Shown here piece by piece: positions 1 through 6,168 of a DNA stretch of 8,312 nt. Made by a program: the position numbers and the translations under genes. The notes below the pieces were generated by a model, which did no database searches, was not told where the DNA came from, and saw only the letters and a list, made by a program, of their open reading frames with translations. This stretch comes from Candidatus Bathyarchaeota archaeon (GTDB taxonomy: Archaea > Thermoproteota > Bathyarchaeia > 40CM-2-53-6), in contig VBAY01000120.1 of NCBI GenBank assembly GCA_005883085.1, positions 1-8,312 of the forward strand, in the 5' to 3' direction. Within the stretch, counting starts at the first letter, position 1; each line of letters opens with the position of its first letter.

Positions 1-1
1 T

Positions 2-289
2 GCCAGCGAGATTCCTGAAGGAAAGATGAGAAAGGTTATCGTCGGTAGTCAACAGGTTCTAGTTGCCAACGTGAAGGGCAAGTACTACGCTATTGGAAAT
101 GTCTGCACCCACCTGGGTGGGCCCTTGGACAAGGGTATTCTTGAAAGTCATGAGGTAGAATGTCCGTTGCACAGGTCCCATTTCGATGTCACTAATGGCG
201 CGGTGAAGAGCGGTCCCACCACGAGGCCAGAGCCTGTCTATGATGTTAGGGTGGAAAGTGGTAGTATTCTAGTGCGACCGAAACAGTAG
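2..289 (+). CDS. Rieske-type [2Fe-2S] ferredoxin, 5' end outside window
   Basis: Soluble Rieske ferredoxin, expected to carry electrons in the cytoplasm for an oxygenase or other redox partner. Counting from the ATG at 26, the cluster ligands are C27-T-H29 and C46-P-L-H49, i.e. CxH-x16-CxxH, the standard Rieske spacing. The preceding GNVCTHLGG and following FDVTNGAV also fit the family. The frame stays open upstream of ATG 26 and reads ASEIPEGK, which matches the usual 'S-x-I-P-x-G' beginning of Rieske ferredoxins. The true start is therefore very probably left of the window, and ATG 26 is internal. No transmembrane segment is visible, so a bc1-type membrane Rieske protein is unlikely. One oddity is that the residue after H49 is Arg, where most relatives have Gly. 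The physiological partner cannot be read from this window. The next gene converges on it. Confidence 0.9.
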   Translation, partial: ASEIPEGKMRKVIVGSQQVLVANVKGKYYAIGNVCTHLGGPLDKGILESHEVECPLHRSHFDVTNGAVKSGPTTRPEPVYDVRVESGSILVRPKQ

Positions 290-317
290 CTCATACAATC
301 TTCCCAATTCGGTTAGG

Positions 318-989
318 CTACGCCTGTTTTGCACCGCAGCTGGTGCAGAAAACCGCGACACTAGGAAGCTTGGCACCGCACTTGAAACAGAATCTTGTCT
401 CGACCTGAGGTTGCTGCTGGGACATTGCTGGTTGCTGTGGCGCAGGAACGGACGAAAGGGTCTGCGGGGCAGGCTGTCCCCAGCCTTGCGACGCTGGCCG
501 ATCTTGAATGGAGAAGTACGCGACGACTTGGAAGATCAAGGCAACTAGGAGAATCAGGAAGCCTACGAATACGATCGCTAGGGCCGCGCCAATAAGGTAA
601 AGTAGACCGGTGGTTGCGAACGCGCTTACGTTCAGTCGCTGGGATATCTTCTCGTATGAACGTTTGAGAAAGATGGCAGATATGATCGTGAAAACCCAGA
701 ACGCTCCGAGTATACCGAAGAACAGTAGAAATCTGGGGAAGCCAAGACCAAACGTAAACAGTCCTGCGATGGATCCTGTAACGATAAATGCGACAAAAAC
801 AACCGCTCCAATTATTGCTGTTATGGCGGCGAGGAGGGCGTCGTCGAAGATACTCTTGTCCTGAACAGTCTCGGATATTTCCTTTGTCGCCTGTAGAATT
901 AGTATCCAGCCAACAAGGCTGAGGAAGGGGAAGAAGACGAGAATCCCGCCCACTCCACCAAGGGTCTTTGCTGATGACAAGGAGCCCAT
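318..989 (-). CDS. DUF996-family membrane protein with C-terminal zinc ribbon
   Basis: Integral membrane protein of 223 residues. It begins with the S-L-S-[ST]-A-K-T-L-G-G-[VI]-G motif (residues 3-14) that I associate with archaeal DUF996 proteins. Hydrophobic segments lie at roughly 12-33, 53-77, 84-108 and 126-158, giving about four or five membrane passes. A Gln/Pro-rich linker (about 163-197) follows. It leads to a small zinc ribbon with C201-x2-C204 and C215-x2-C218, each pair in a C-x-x-C-G-A-K knuckle, presumably cytoplasmic. The function of the family is unknown and no catalytic motif is visible. The gene lies 61 bp downstream of the ABC permease on the same strand, so read-through from that operon is possible. 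A separate promoter cannot be excluded. The family call is from memory of the motif and topology. Confidence 0.85.
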   Translation of the reverse strand: MGSLSSAKTLGGVGGILVFFPFLSLVGWILILQATKEISETVQDKSIFDDALLAAITAIIGAVVFVAFIVTGSIAGLFTFGLGFPRFLLFFGILGAFWVFTIISAIFLKRSYEKISQRLNVSAFATTGLLYLIGAALAIVFVGFLILLVALIFQVVAYFSIQDRPASQGWGQPAPQTLSSVPAPQQPAMSQQQPQVETRFCFKCGAKLPSVAVFCTSCGAKQA

Positions 990-1050
990 GGCGGAGGCCT
1001 CTACTGCTCCGAACTTAAGGCTGGAATTATCCTAGTCGTCATTGGCATGA

Positions 1051-2175
1051 CTACTCTTCCTTCCAATTCATCAACATACTGCCAAGTACAATGAAGAATG
1101 CCGCTAAGCCTAGGGCGATGATCGTGTTTGTCAATGCTTGGGCCGGTTCCGCGTAGATCAGCGCATCTCGCAGCCCATCGTTCACGTATGTCAACGGCAT
1201 GAAGTTGGCTATGATCTTCATGATATCAGGCAGTGTCTCGCGCGGCCAGAAGGTTCCGGCCAAGAACATCATGGGGAAGGTTATCGCGTTGGCAGCCGCA
1301 TCCGCGCTCTCTGCTTCTTTTACGAAATTCGCGAGTACCATGCCGATGCCTGGGAAGAGGAGTGCTGCGGCAACTACCAATCCCACTGTGTAGATGTCGA
1401 TGGTCGCCGTGACGCCGAAGAGGGCATAGCCGAAGAAGAGGATTACGACGAGGGAGATGGTGGCCAGAATCATTTGGTAGCCGACCATGCCGAGAATCCA
1501 TTCGATCTTGCTGAGCGGTGTGGTTGCGAGTTTCTTGATAATCTTCAGCTCGCGGTAGCGTCCGTTAGTATTCACAGCACCAAAAACGCCTGTGGTGAGG
1601 AGGGTCATGCCGATGACTCCGGGGATGAAGAAGTCGATGTAGCGGATGTTCCGGGTTACGATGCCAACTTGTTGAAGATTTAGGTGGTCGGGGGCACCGG
1701 CAATGGACGCTGCATATGAGATGGTGACTGAGCGAACTATTCCCGCAAGTGATGCGGAGGCTTGGTCGCTCTGATCCATGTAGAGCTGAATGGTCGCGTC
1801 GTTCCCACTGTTGAGAGTGGTGTTGAAACCTGATGGTATGACTAGCAGTCTCTGGCCTCGATTGTGAAGCTGAGCATCACTCTTGACGTAGTCTAGAGCT
1901 TGTTGAACCGTTTGTCCAGCGGCGACGGTGTGGAGGTTGAACGCTCCCGTGTTGTTCAGAACGCTGATGTACCCTTGAGAGTACATTGTTGGCGTATTCG
2001 CATTAAGGTCCTGGTTCTGGAGGTAAAGATCGAACTTGGTGCTTCCGTTGCCGAAGATCGCTCCAAAGAGAACGATGAGGAGCAGTGGGAACGCGATTGT
2101 CCAGAATATGTTGCTCTTGCTGCGGTACCAGCTCTTGAAGTGTCCACTGATGATAGTGTAGATTCGACTCCTCAT
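1051..2175 (-). CDS. ABC-2 type transporter permease
   Basis: Membrane subunit of an ABC-2 (drug/polysaccharide/lipid exporter type) transporter, 374 residues. It has one N-terminal transmembrane segment (about 22-42) and a large extracytoplasmic loop (about 43-175). A cluster of about five segments follows between 180 and 370. The stretch near 297-338 (FLAGTFWP, then PLTYVNDGLRDAL) is the hallmark ABC-2 signature before the last helix. The ATG lies 2 nt after the stop codon of the ATPase gene, so the two genes are almost certainly cotranscribed and form a 2+2 half-transporter complex. The substrate is not determinable. With a TetR regulator and an oxidoreductase in the same locus, export of a toxic or lipophilic compound is the most economical inference. 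Long open frames on the opposite strand are antisense shadows. Confidence 0.93.
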   Translation of the reverse strand: MRSRIYTIISGHFKSWYRSKSNIFWTIAFPLLLIVLFGAIFGNGSTKFDLYLQNQDLNANTPTMYSQGYISVLNNTGAFNLHTVAAGQTVQQALDYVKSDAQLHNRGQRLLVIPSGFNTTLNSGNDATIQLYMDQSDQASASLAGIVRSVTISYAASIAGAPDHLNLQQVGIVTRNIRYIDFFIPGVIGMTLLTTGVFGAVNTNGRYRELKIIKKLATTPLSKIEWILGMVGYQMILATISLVVILFFGYALFGVTATIDIYTVGLVVAAALLFPGIGMVLANFVKEAESADAAANAITFPMMFLAGTFWPRETLPDIMKIIANFMPLTYVNDGLRDALIYAEPAQALTNTIIALGLAAFFIVLGSMLMNWKEE

Positions 2176-2177
2176 GG

Positions 2178-3137
2178 CTAGTTTCCCTCCTCCGAGACTC
2201 TACGCCCCGTCAAGTTGAGAAAGACGTCGTCTAGAGTGGGACGTCGAACCTCTATCTCCTTGTCGTGCAATGGAGTTGCTCCCAGGCCCATGAGGATGTT
2301 TGTGAGTTCTCCGTTGTTCAGGGGAATGGCAATGTCTCCCGCGTTTCTGAGCTCGGCTTTCGGTAAACCAAGCGGTAATTGTTTTAGCCCCTCTTCGCCA
2401 GCTTCTCGGATGATTAGTGTTTTTTTCCCGCCGTGGGTGTCTATTAGCTGGTCCGGTGTCCCGGACGCGATTATCTGTCCGTGATCGATTATCGATACGA
2501 TATCGGCGAGGTATTCTGCCTCGTCCATGTAGTGTGTTGTGAGGAAGACTGTTTTTCCCTGGCTCTTCAACCGCTCGACGACGCCCCAGACATCCCTGCG
2601 AGCTCTAGGATCAAGGCCCGTAGTGGGCTCGTCAAGAAACACGACATCAGGGTCGTTTACAAGGGAAACCGCAAGGCCGACCCTCTGCTTGAGACCACCT
2701 GATAGCCTCTTGAACTGCTCGTCCCGTTTGTCCTTGAGATCGACTAGCTCGATGAGCTTGTCCGCGTCGAGCTGGTGTTTGAACATGGCTCCGAAGTAGT
2801 TGATATTCTCACGGACGGTAAGACGATCGATGGCGTTGAAGTCTTGTGGCAGGACGCCGATCCGTTTTCGGATCTCTGCTTGGTCCGAGCGTTTGCTGAC
2901 ATCGTAGCCAAGGACTTTCGCCTGGCCTCCCGTTGGGTTTCGGAGACATTCTAGAATCTCTACCGTGGTGGTTTTTCCCGCGCCGTTTGGGCCTAGGAAG
3001 GCGAAAACCTCGCCTTTTGTAAGGCTGAACGATATACCGTTGACGGCCACGTTCTCGCCATACTTCTTAGAGAGATTCTCTACCTGGACAATCTTGTCCG
3101 ATTGCCCTGGGAATGGTGCTGGTTGGCCGTTGCTCAT
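2178..3137 (-). CDS. ABC transporter ATP-binding protein (ABC-2 exporter, DrrA-like)
   Basis: ATPase subunit, 319 residues, partner of the permease immediately downstream. All nucleotide-binding elements are intact: Walker A GPNGAGKTT at 49-57, Q-loop Q98, signature LSGG at 145-148, Walker B VVFLDE ending at catalytic E170, D-loop GLD at 174-176, and H-loop H202 in TTHYMDEAE. The roughly 100-residue tail after the nucleotide-binding domain ends in RRPTLDDVFLNLTGR, the usual close of DrrA/DUF4162-type drug and antibiotic exporter ATPases. The start codon lies within a 4-nt ATGA overlap with the small gene upstream, suggesting translational coupling. The first 14 residues precede the conserved domain and are Pro/Gln rich, but no better internal start is evident. 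DrrA-like describes subfamily resemblance, not proven substrate. Confidence 0.95.
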   Translation of the reverse strand: MSNGQPAPFPGQSDKIVQVENLSKKYGENVAVNGISFSLTKGEVFAFLGPNGAGKTTTVEILECLRNPTGGQAKVLGYDVSKRSDQAEIRKRIGVLPQDFNAIDRLTVRENINYFGAMFKHQLDADKLIELVDLKDKRDEQFKRLSGGLKQRVGLAVSLVNDPDVVFLDEPTTGLDPRARRDVWGVVERLKSQGKTVFLTTHYMDEAEYLADIVSIIDHGQIIASGTPDQLIDTHGGKKTLIIREAGEEGLKQLPLGLPKAELRNAGDIAIPLNNGELTNILMGLGATPLHDKEIEVRRPTLDDVFLNLTGRRVSEEGN

Positions 3138-3346
3138 TGATGAGCCTCGCCTATCGAGCGATTCTCAAAAGATTTGTAATGACTATTGTAGTCGTGATTT
3201 GTTCCGGTCTCGATCGAGTGTGAGTTTCCATCAGATTTCACCACAATTACCGTACTGAGGTCGTTGCTGCTTTTAATGGTCGGGCACGTCTCGTAGTCAC
3301 ATAATGTGATTACGTCCGACGGAGTCGAGGGATCTATTCGATTCAT
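3134..3346 (-). CDS. Small conserved-looking protein of unknown function, in the ABC operon
   Basis: Predicted 70-residue hydrophilic protein of no family I can name. It has no membrane segment or signal peptide. It contains a C-D-Y-E-T-C pair (C16 and C21) in the context VITLCDYETCPTIK. A predicted strand pair (STVIVV) and a polar, His/Asn-rich tail follow. The case for it being real is positional. It fills the otherwise empty 221 bp between the SDR and ATPase genes on the same strand, starts 12 nt after the SDR stop, and its TGA overlaps the ATPase ATG as ATGA. An upstream GGATG could act as a weak ribosome-binding site, about 7 nt before the ATG. The Cys pair could bind metal or be redox active, but two Cys alone do not show this. 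It could instead be a spurious frame in a leader. Confidence 0.5.
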   Translation of the reverse strand: MNRIDPSTPSDVITLCDYETCPTIKSSNDLSTVIVVKSDGNSHSIETGTNHDYNSHYKSFENRSIGEAHQ

Positions 3347-3358
3347 CGTCGGAACATC

Positions 3359-4231
3359 CTATGAAAGACGAGTCAGTTTTGCGCTGACATCCCACAATCT
3401 TTGAGAGATCTCCTCATTATAGGACTCGTCTGACGATTTCTTCACTTTCAACTTCTCAAGATATTCTCCGTTGAGACCCTTCGCGTCAGTTGAGGAGGCG
3501 AGATAGACAATTGTCTCCGCGCCCTGATCAGGACTGGTCATGAACAATTTCGGCAGGGCCATAATGAAGCCTACTGGACCCAGAGGTCTGCTCCAGATGT
3601 TTGTCGCAACAGTTCCCGGGTGTACTGCGTTGACTGTTACCCCTGTTCCTTGGAGTTTCTTAGCGAGTTCATGGGTGAAAAGAACGAGAGCTAGTTTGGA
3701 TTGTCCATAGGCCTTCCATCCACCATACTCTTTTTCCAAGTTGAGATCGTCGAAGTTGATGTGCCCATTGTAGTGTCCCACGGATGATACATTGATGATT
3801 CGGCTTGGAGCGCTGGCCTTCAACAGGTCCAGTTGGAGGTTTGTTAGAAGGAAGGGTGCGAGATAGTTTGTTGCGAAAGTATTCTCGTAACCGTCAGCGG
3901 TGACACGTCTTCTTTGGTTGAAGAGTCCAGCGTTGTTGATCAGGACGTGAAGTTTGGAATATTTTTTCCGGAACTCTGCTACTAGCTGCCGTACCGATTC
4001 AAGGGACGATAGGTCGGCGAGTAAGAGATCTATTGAATTGTTCCCGGATTTTCTGACTATTTCGGATCTTGCGGCGTCGCCTCTCTCCTTGTTACGTGCG
4101 ACCATGACCACTGTAGCGCCTTTTTCGGCAAGGGCTAGGCTTGCTGACTTTCCAATCCCGGAATTGGCTCCGGTAACCATGACAACCTTGTCTTTCATCG
4201 TTGTCGTATCTGAGACTTTTTCGTTCTGCAT
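3359..4231 (-). CDS. Short-chain dehydrogenase/reductase, retinol-dehydrogenase-like
   Basis: NAD(P)-dependent oxidoreductase of the classical SDR fold, 290 residues. The Rossmann motif TGANSGIG is at 20-27. An Arg follows beta-strand 2 (VAR46N), which usually indicates NADP(H). The NNAG motif is at 99-102, and the catalytic residues are N122, S149/S150, Y175 and K179 in the order N-S-Y-x3-K. The long gap between the Ser and Tyr, and the GHINFDDLNLEKEY-like segment in it, resemble the RDH11-14/WWOX-like branch acting on lipophilic alcohols, aldehydes or ketones. The substrate is unknown. M12 (MKDKVVMVTG) is an alternative start, but the first ATG is favoured because a TATA-like element sits about 35 bp upstream of it. 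It is the first gene of the minus-strand cluster and is divergent from the TetR regulator. Confidence 0.92.
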   Translation of the reverse strand: MQNEKVSDTTTMKDKVVMVTGANSGIGKSASLALAEKGATVVMVARNKERGDAARSEIVRKSGNNSIDLLLADLSSLESVRQLVAEFRKKYSKLHVLINNAGLFNQRRRVTADGYENTFATNYLAPFLLTNLQLDLLKASAPSRIINVSSVGHYNGHINFDDLNLEKEYGGWKAYGQSKLALVLFTHELAKKLQGTGVTVNAVHPGTVATNIWSRPLGPVGFIMALPKLFMTSPDQGAETIVYLASSTDAKGLNGEYLEKLKVKKSSDESYNEEISQRLWDVSAKLTRLS

Positions 4232-4246
4232 TATCCGTCGCTAAAC

Positions 4247-4280
4247 TGACCGGTGAGTCATTATTTAAACGCGTCGGTCA
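4247..4280. promoter_or_regulatory. Candidate TetR operator: interleaved TGAC/GTCA half-sites
   Basis: TGACCG (4247-4252) and CGGTCA (4275-4280) are perfect inverted half-sites. Between them a further GTCA (4257-4260) forms TGAC-N6-GTCA with the first half-site. The GTCATT-plus-A/T-run unit recurs at 4257-4269 and 4277-4288 as an imperfect direct repeat. The array overlaps or abuts both opposed TATA-like elements, so a bound repressor could occlude both promoters. Binding by the neighbouring TetR protein is inferred from position and symmetry only. Confidence 0.55.
4261..4270 (-). promoter_or_regulatory. TATA-like element for the SDR/ABC operon
   Basis: On the minus strand this reads GTTTAAATAA. 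Its centre is about 35 bp upstream of the SDR start codon. With an archaeal TATA-to-start distance of about 25-27 bp, the transcript would begin close to 4240, giving a leader of about 8-10 nt. The call is by eye. Confidence 0.5.
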
Positions 4281-4282
4281 TT

Positions 4283-4290
4283 TTTAAATA
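4283..4290 (+). promoter_or_regulatory. TATA-like element for the TetR regulator gene
   Basis: TTTAAATA is centred about 34 bp before the ATG at 4321. Expected initiation is near 4311-4315, giving a leader shorter than 10 nt. It lies directly next to the CGGTCA half-site ending at 4280, which suggests autoregulation. Confidence 0.5.
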
Positions 4291-4320
4291 CAACGCACGC
4301 GCACATGTCACATTAGAAAA

Positions 4321-4935
4321 ATGCCGCGGGTCGTCCCGGAATACAAAGAAGAAGCCAGAACACGAATCCTCGCAGCTGCAAACCAGGTCTTTGGCGAAAA
4401 GGGTTACCGCCAGGCAACCATGGACGATGTGGCCAAGAAACTAGGCGTCAGCAAGGGAGCGCTTTACCTCTATTTTGCGAGCAAGGAGGAGTTGTTCGAG
4501 GCGATCGCCCGGGCAGAACCCTTGGCTTTCAAAGAGATCCTATACTCCACCTTCAGCGAGAAGAAGAACCCACTGGAGAGCGCTGGCGAATTCTTCGACA
4601 AGATGTTGAAGCGCTACGGCTCGAACTCCGGACTGAGCTTCGAAATATTCTCGGAGGCATCGCACAACCCCGGCCTTCGAAAAATTCTCAAAAAGACGCA
4701 GGACGAGTACGCGGCGACATTGATGAGTTATCTGGAGGAGGGACGAAAGAGAGGCTTCATCGATAGAGACTTGGATTTGCGATTCATAACCTATGCCCTG
4801 ATCGCGTTGTGGAACGGGATTGAGACAATAGTTGTGACCGGGCTGCCGGTTGAAGACGCGAGACGGGCGTGGCTGGAAGGATTCAAGGCAATCTTTCTGC
4901 CCAAGAATGGCGTTCAGCCGTCGCGAAATCGCTGA
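4321..4935 (+). CDS. TetR/AcrR-family transcriptional regulator
   Basis: Ligand-responsive repressor of 204 residues, a typical length for the family. The N-terminal helix (about 9-26, ARTRILAAANQVFGEKGY) and the helix-turn-helix (about 33-58, TMDDVAKKLGVSKGALYLYF then SKEEL) match the TetR DNA-binding domain very closely, including the KGALYLYF recognition helix. Residues from about 65 to 190 form the all-helical ligand-binding and dimerisation domain, which is too variable to predict a ligand. It is divergent from the SDR-ABC cluster across 89 bp containing inverted half-sites. The likely role is repression of itself and of that operon, released by a compound handled by the SDR or exporter. 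The fold is read from the sequence, the target is inference. Confidence 0.95.
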   Translation: MPRVVPEYKEEARTRILAAANQVFGEKGYRQATMDDVAKKLGVSKGALYLYFASKEELFEAIARAEPLAFKEILYSTFSEKKNPLESAGEFFDKMLKRYGSNSGLSFEIFSEASHNPGLRKILKKTQDEYAATLMSYLEEGRKRGFIDRDLDLRFITYALIALWNGIETIVVTGLPVEDARRAWLEGFKAIFLPKNGVQPSRNR

Positions 4936-4946
4936 CGCGGCGATTT
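4926..4946 (+). terminator. Hairpin around the TetR stop codon (possible 3' end signal)
   Basis: AAATCGC (4926-4932) and GCGATTT (4940-4946) are a perfect 7-bp inverted repeat with a 7-nt loop. The TGA stop of the regulator gene falls in the loop. No T-tract follows, so it is not a canonical intrinsic terminator. It could be an RNA stability element or chance. The rest of the gap to 5045 is A/T-rich without a recognisable gene. Confidence 0.3.
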
Positions 4947-4993
4947 GAGGTAGGCAGATGACAAAGATATACTATTGTAGAAATAGATATTTC

Positions 4994-5013
4994 GGTATCT
5001 GTGGTTGTATACC
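4994..5013. promoter_or_regulatory. Inverted repeat upstream of the RHH gene, candidate operator
   Basis: GGTAT (4994-4998) and ATACC (5009-5013) form an inverted repeat with 10 nt between the arms, in an A/T-rich stretch with several TATA-like strings (GATATACTA near 4966, TGTTATAGG near 5018). RHH proteins commonly bind short inverted or direct repeats near their own promoters. The arms are only 5 bp, so this is a weak call. Confidence 0.25.
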
Positions 5014-5111
5014 ATACTGTTATAGGGGCCAGAGAACCGTTCTGAATAAGGGCTAACTTTCTGGGCACGGGGACAAGGGAGGCGGGGATTCCGGATAGGC
5101 AAAATGCGCTT

Positions 5112-5189
5112 CGGACCCACATTTCGTTCAGGTTACGAACCGATGTTTACCAGAAACTCAGGAAGGAGGCCGAAGAAAGGAATGTCAGC
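5112..5189 (+). other. N-terminal RHH coding segment of the next gene, lacking a standard start
   Basis: This stretch is in frame with the gene beginning at ATG 5190 and reads through to it without a stop; the upstream stop is TGA at 5043. From 5121 it encodes ISFRLRTDVYQKLRKEAEE, then RNVS, continuing into MSDIASQALRHYV after 5190. This is the strand-helix-helix pattern of a ribbon-helix-helix DNA-binding domain. No ATG, GTG or TTG occurs in frame between 5046 and 5189; only CTG (5061), ATA (5046) and ATT (5088, 5121) are available. An ATG at 5104 is in another frame and would join it with one additional base. The segment is very likely part of the protein, by frameshift, sequence error or non-standard start. 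Confidence 0.7.
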
Positions 5190-5618
5190 ATGAGCGATAT
5201 TGCCTCTCAAGCCCTCAGGCACTATGTAGACTGGGACTTACCGGCCGAACGATTTGGTTTGGTATCAGTTCCTAAACCCGTGATTAGGATGCTCTACGAG
5301 AAGCTGGACGAGAATGAGGCTCGTGAAGTCGGCCGCAAGTACGGTGAGGCCATGGTTGAGTTCGTTACCTTCTACTATACGAAAGCCAGTTTTGAGAAGT
5401 ATCTCGATCTACTAGATCTTCTGTCCATCCCGTCCCAAACTGTATACGAACATACGTCTAGCGAGAAAACGCACACAGTTATTCTGAGGCATGGTAGAGG
5501 ACTTCGCACTTCTCAAAGCCTAGGTGAGACTCTCAGAGTTATGATGAAAACTATTGGCAGGCTTGCGACGATCAAAGAAACCGATGAGCAAGTTCTGGTC
5601 ACAACGGACAAGTCGTGA
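5190..5618 (+). CDS. RHH-linked protein of an unrecognised family (paralog A)
   Basis: ATG 5190 is the first standard start and gives 142 residues, but the protein probably begins further upstream (see the segment at 5112-5189), because residues 1-14 are only the second helix of an RHH domain. From about residue 22 (RFGLVSV) a second domain begins: helical with EAREVGRKYGE (about 39-49), then VTFYY, a mixed region, a strand with the motif V-I-L-R-H-G-R-G-L-R, a helix, and a terminal strand after KETDEQV. The same order occurs in the minus-strand gene at the right edge, so the two are paralogs. I cannot assign the second domain to a named family; it may sense a ligand or mediate assembly. Two-domain architecture suggests a transcriptional regulator. 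The target is unknown. Confidence 0.75.
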   Translation: MSDIASQALRHYVDWDLPAERFGLVSVPKPVIRMLYEKLDENEAREVGRKYGEAMVEFVTFYYTKASFEKYLDLLDLLSIPSQTVYEHTSSEKTHTVILRHGRGLRTSQSLGETLRVMMKTIGRLATIKETDEQVLVTTDKS

Positions 5619-5631
5619 GAATGCCGTGTGT

Positions 5632-6066
5632 TTATCCCTGAACTAGAATCGTTCCGGTCATCTGTGGTGGATGGAATTTGCAGTGGAAGGCAAAGCTTCC
5701 TGGTTGGCTTGTTGTGATCGTTATGTTTGCGTTCTGTATTACCGTGGATTGGGCTGTCACCACCACGTCGTTTGTGTAGGGCGTGCCGATCGTGAATGAG
5801 TGAGCTTTGTCGGTGGGGTTGTAGAAGTGAATGGTTACGATGTCGCCTTTGTTCACGGTGATCTGGCTTGATGAGTAGATGTAATCGGAGTTGAGGTTTG
5901 ATGGTGCGCTGAAGCTTAGGTCTTGGGCGAACAGGTAGAATTCTCGTGTCTGGGGCGTGGGGCTCGGATGCGCAAGATAGCCGGCTGCAAGCCCTGTAAT
6001 GGCTCCGACGATTGCTGCTAGCAGTACGGTCGCGATTAGGAGGTTGCGGGTGGTCGAGGGAGCCAT
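5632..6066 (-). CDS. Membrane-anchored type I copper protein (cupredoxin)
   Basis: Extracytoplasmic blue-copper protein of 144 residues. An N-terminal hydrophobic helix (about 8-31) acts as an uncleaved anchor or signal peptide. A Pro/Thr-rich linker follows, then a cupredoxin beta-sandwich (about 43-143). Candidate copper ligands are H89 (in DKAHSFTIG), C129, H132 and M136 (in FHCKFHPPQM), i.e. a distant His followed by C-x2-H-x3-M, as in small blue copper proteins. The single Cys rules out a binuclear CuA centre. The likely role is single-electron transfer at the outer face of the cell membrane, with an unknown partner. A long antisense-like frame overlapping it is Arg/His/Ser rich and is a shadow. 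It is divergent from the propeller gene and has its own TATA-like element. Confidence 0.9.
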   Translation of the reverse strand: MAPSTTRNLLIATVLLAAIVGAITGLAAGYLAHPSPTPQTREFYLFAQDLSFSAPSNLNSDYIYSSSQITVNKGDIVTIHFYNPTDKAHSFTIGTPYTNDVVVTAQSTVIQNANITITTSQPGSFAFHCKFHPPQMTGTILVQG

Positions 6067-6097
6067 GGTCCAATCAAGTAACGATGTTGTTAAAAGG

Positions 6098-6107
6098 TTT
6101 TATATTT
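6098..6107 (-). promoter_or_regulatory. TATA-like element for the cupredoxin gene
   Basis: On the minus strand this reads AAATATAAAA, centred about 36 bp before the cupredoxin ATG. It predicts initiation near 6076 and a leader of about 10 nt. It is the strongest TATA match in the window. Confidence 0.6.
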
Positions 6108-6168
6108 GTAGTGTCTTTCAGGCGCCGAGGGCCGAGTGTGGTTCTTTGTAATCGCTTGTACACGCGCC

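Noticed and set aside
290..317. Possible terminator between the convergent Rieske and DUF996 genes
   Set aside because: The 28-bp gap shows no hairpin and no long T-tract in either direction.
1138..1683. 181-codon open frame on the plus strand
   Set aside because: It is antisense to the ABC-2 permease, whose motifs are unmistakable. The translation is rich in Glu/Asp/His/Cys with no recognisable domain, as expected of a shadow frame.
4253..4444. 63-codon plus-strand frame starting before the TetR gene
   Set aside because: It starts inside the operator/promoter region and then overlaps the TetR helix-turn-helix in another frame. The TetR frame is well supported.
4883..5122. Minus-strand open frames opposite the TetR-RHH gap (79 and 68 codons)
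   Set aside because: No domain or hydrophobic pattern, and they overlap the end of TetR and the RHH segment on the other strand. The compositions look random.
5513..6073. 186-codon open frame on the minus strand
   Set aside because: It overlaps the cupredoxin gene in another frame and also runs into paralog A. The product is Arg/His/Ser/Pro rich with no fold, while the overlapped gene has clear copper ligands.
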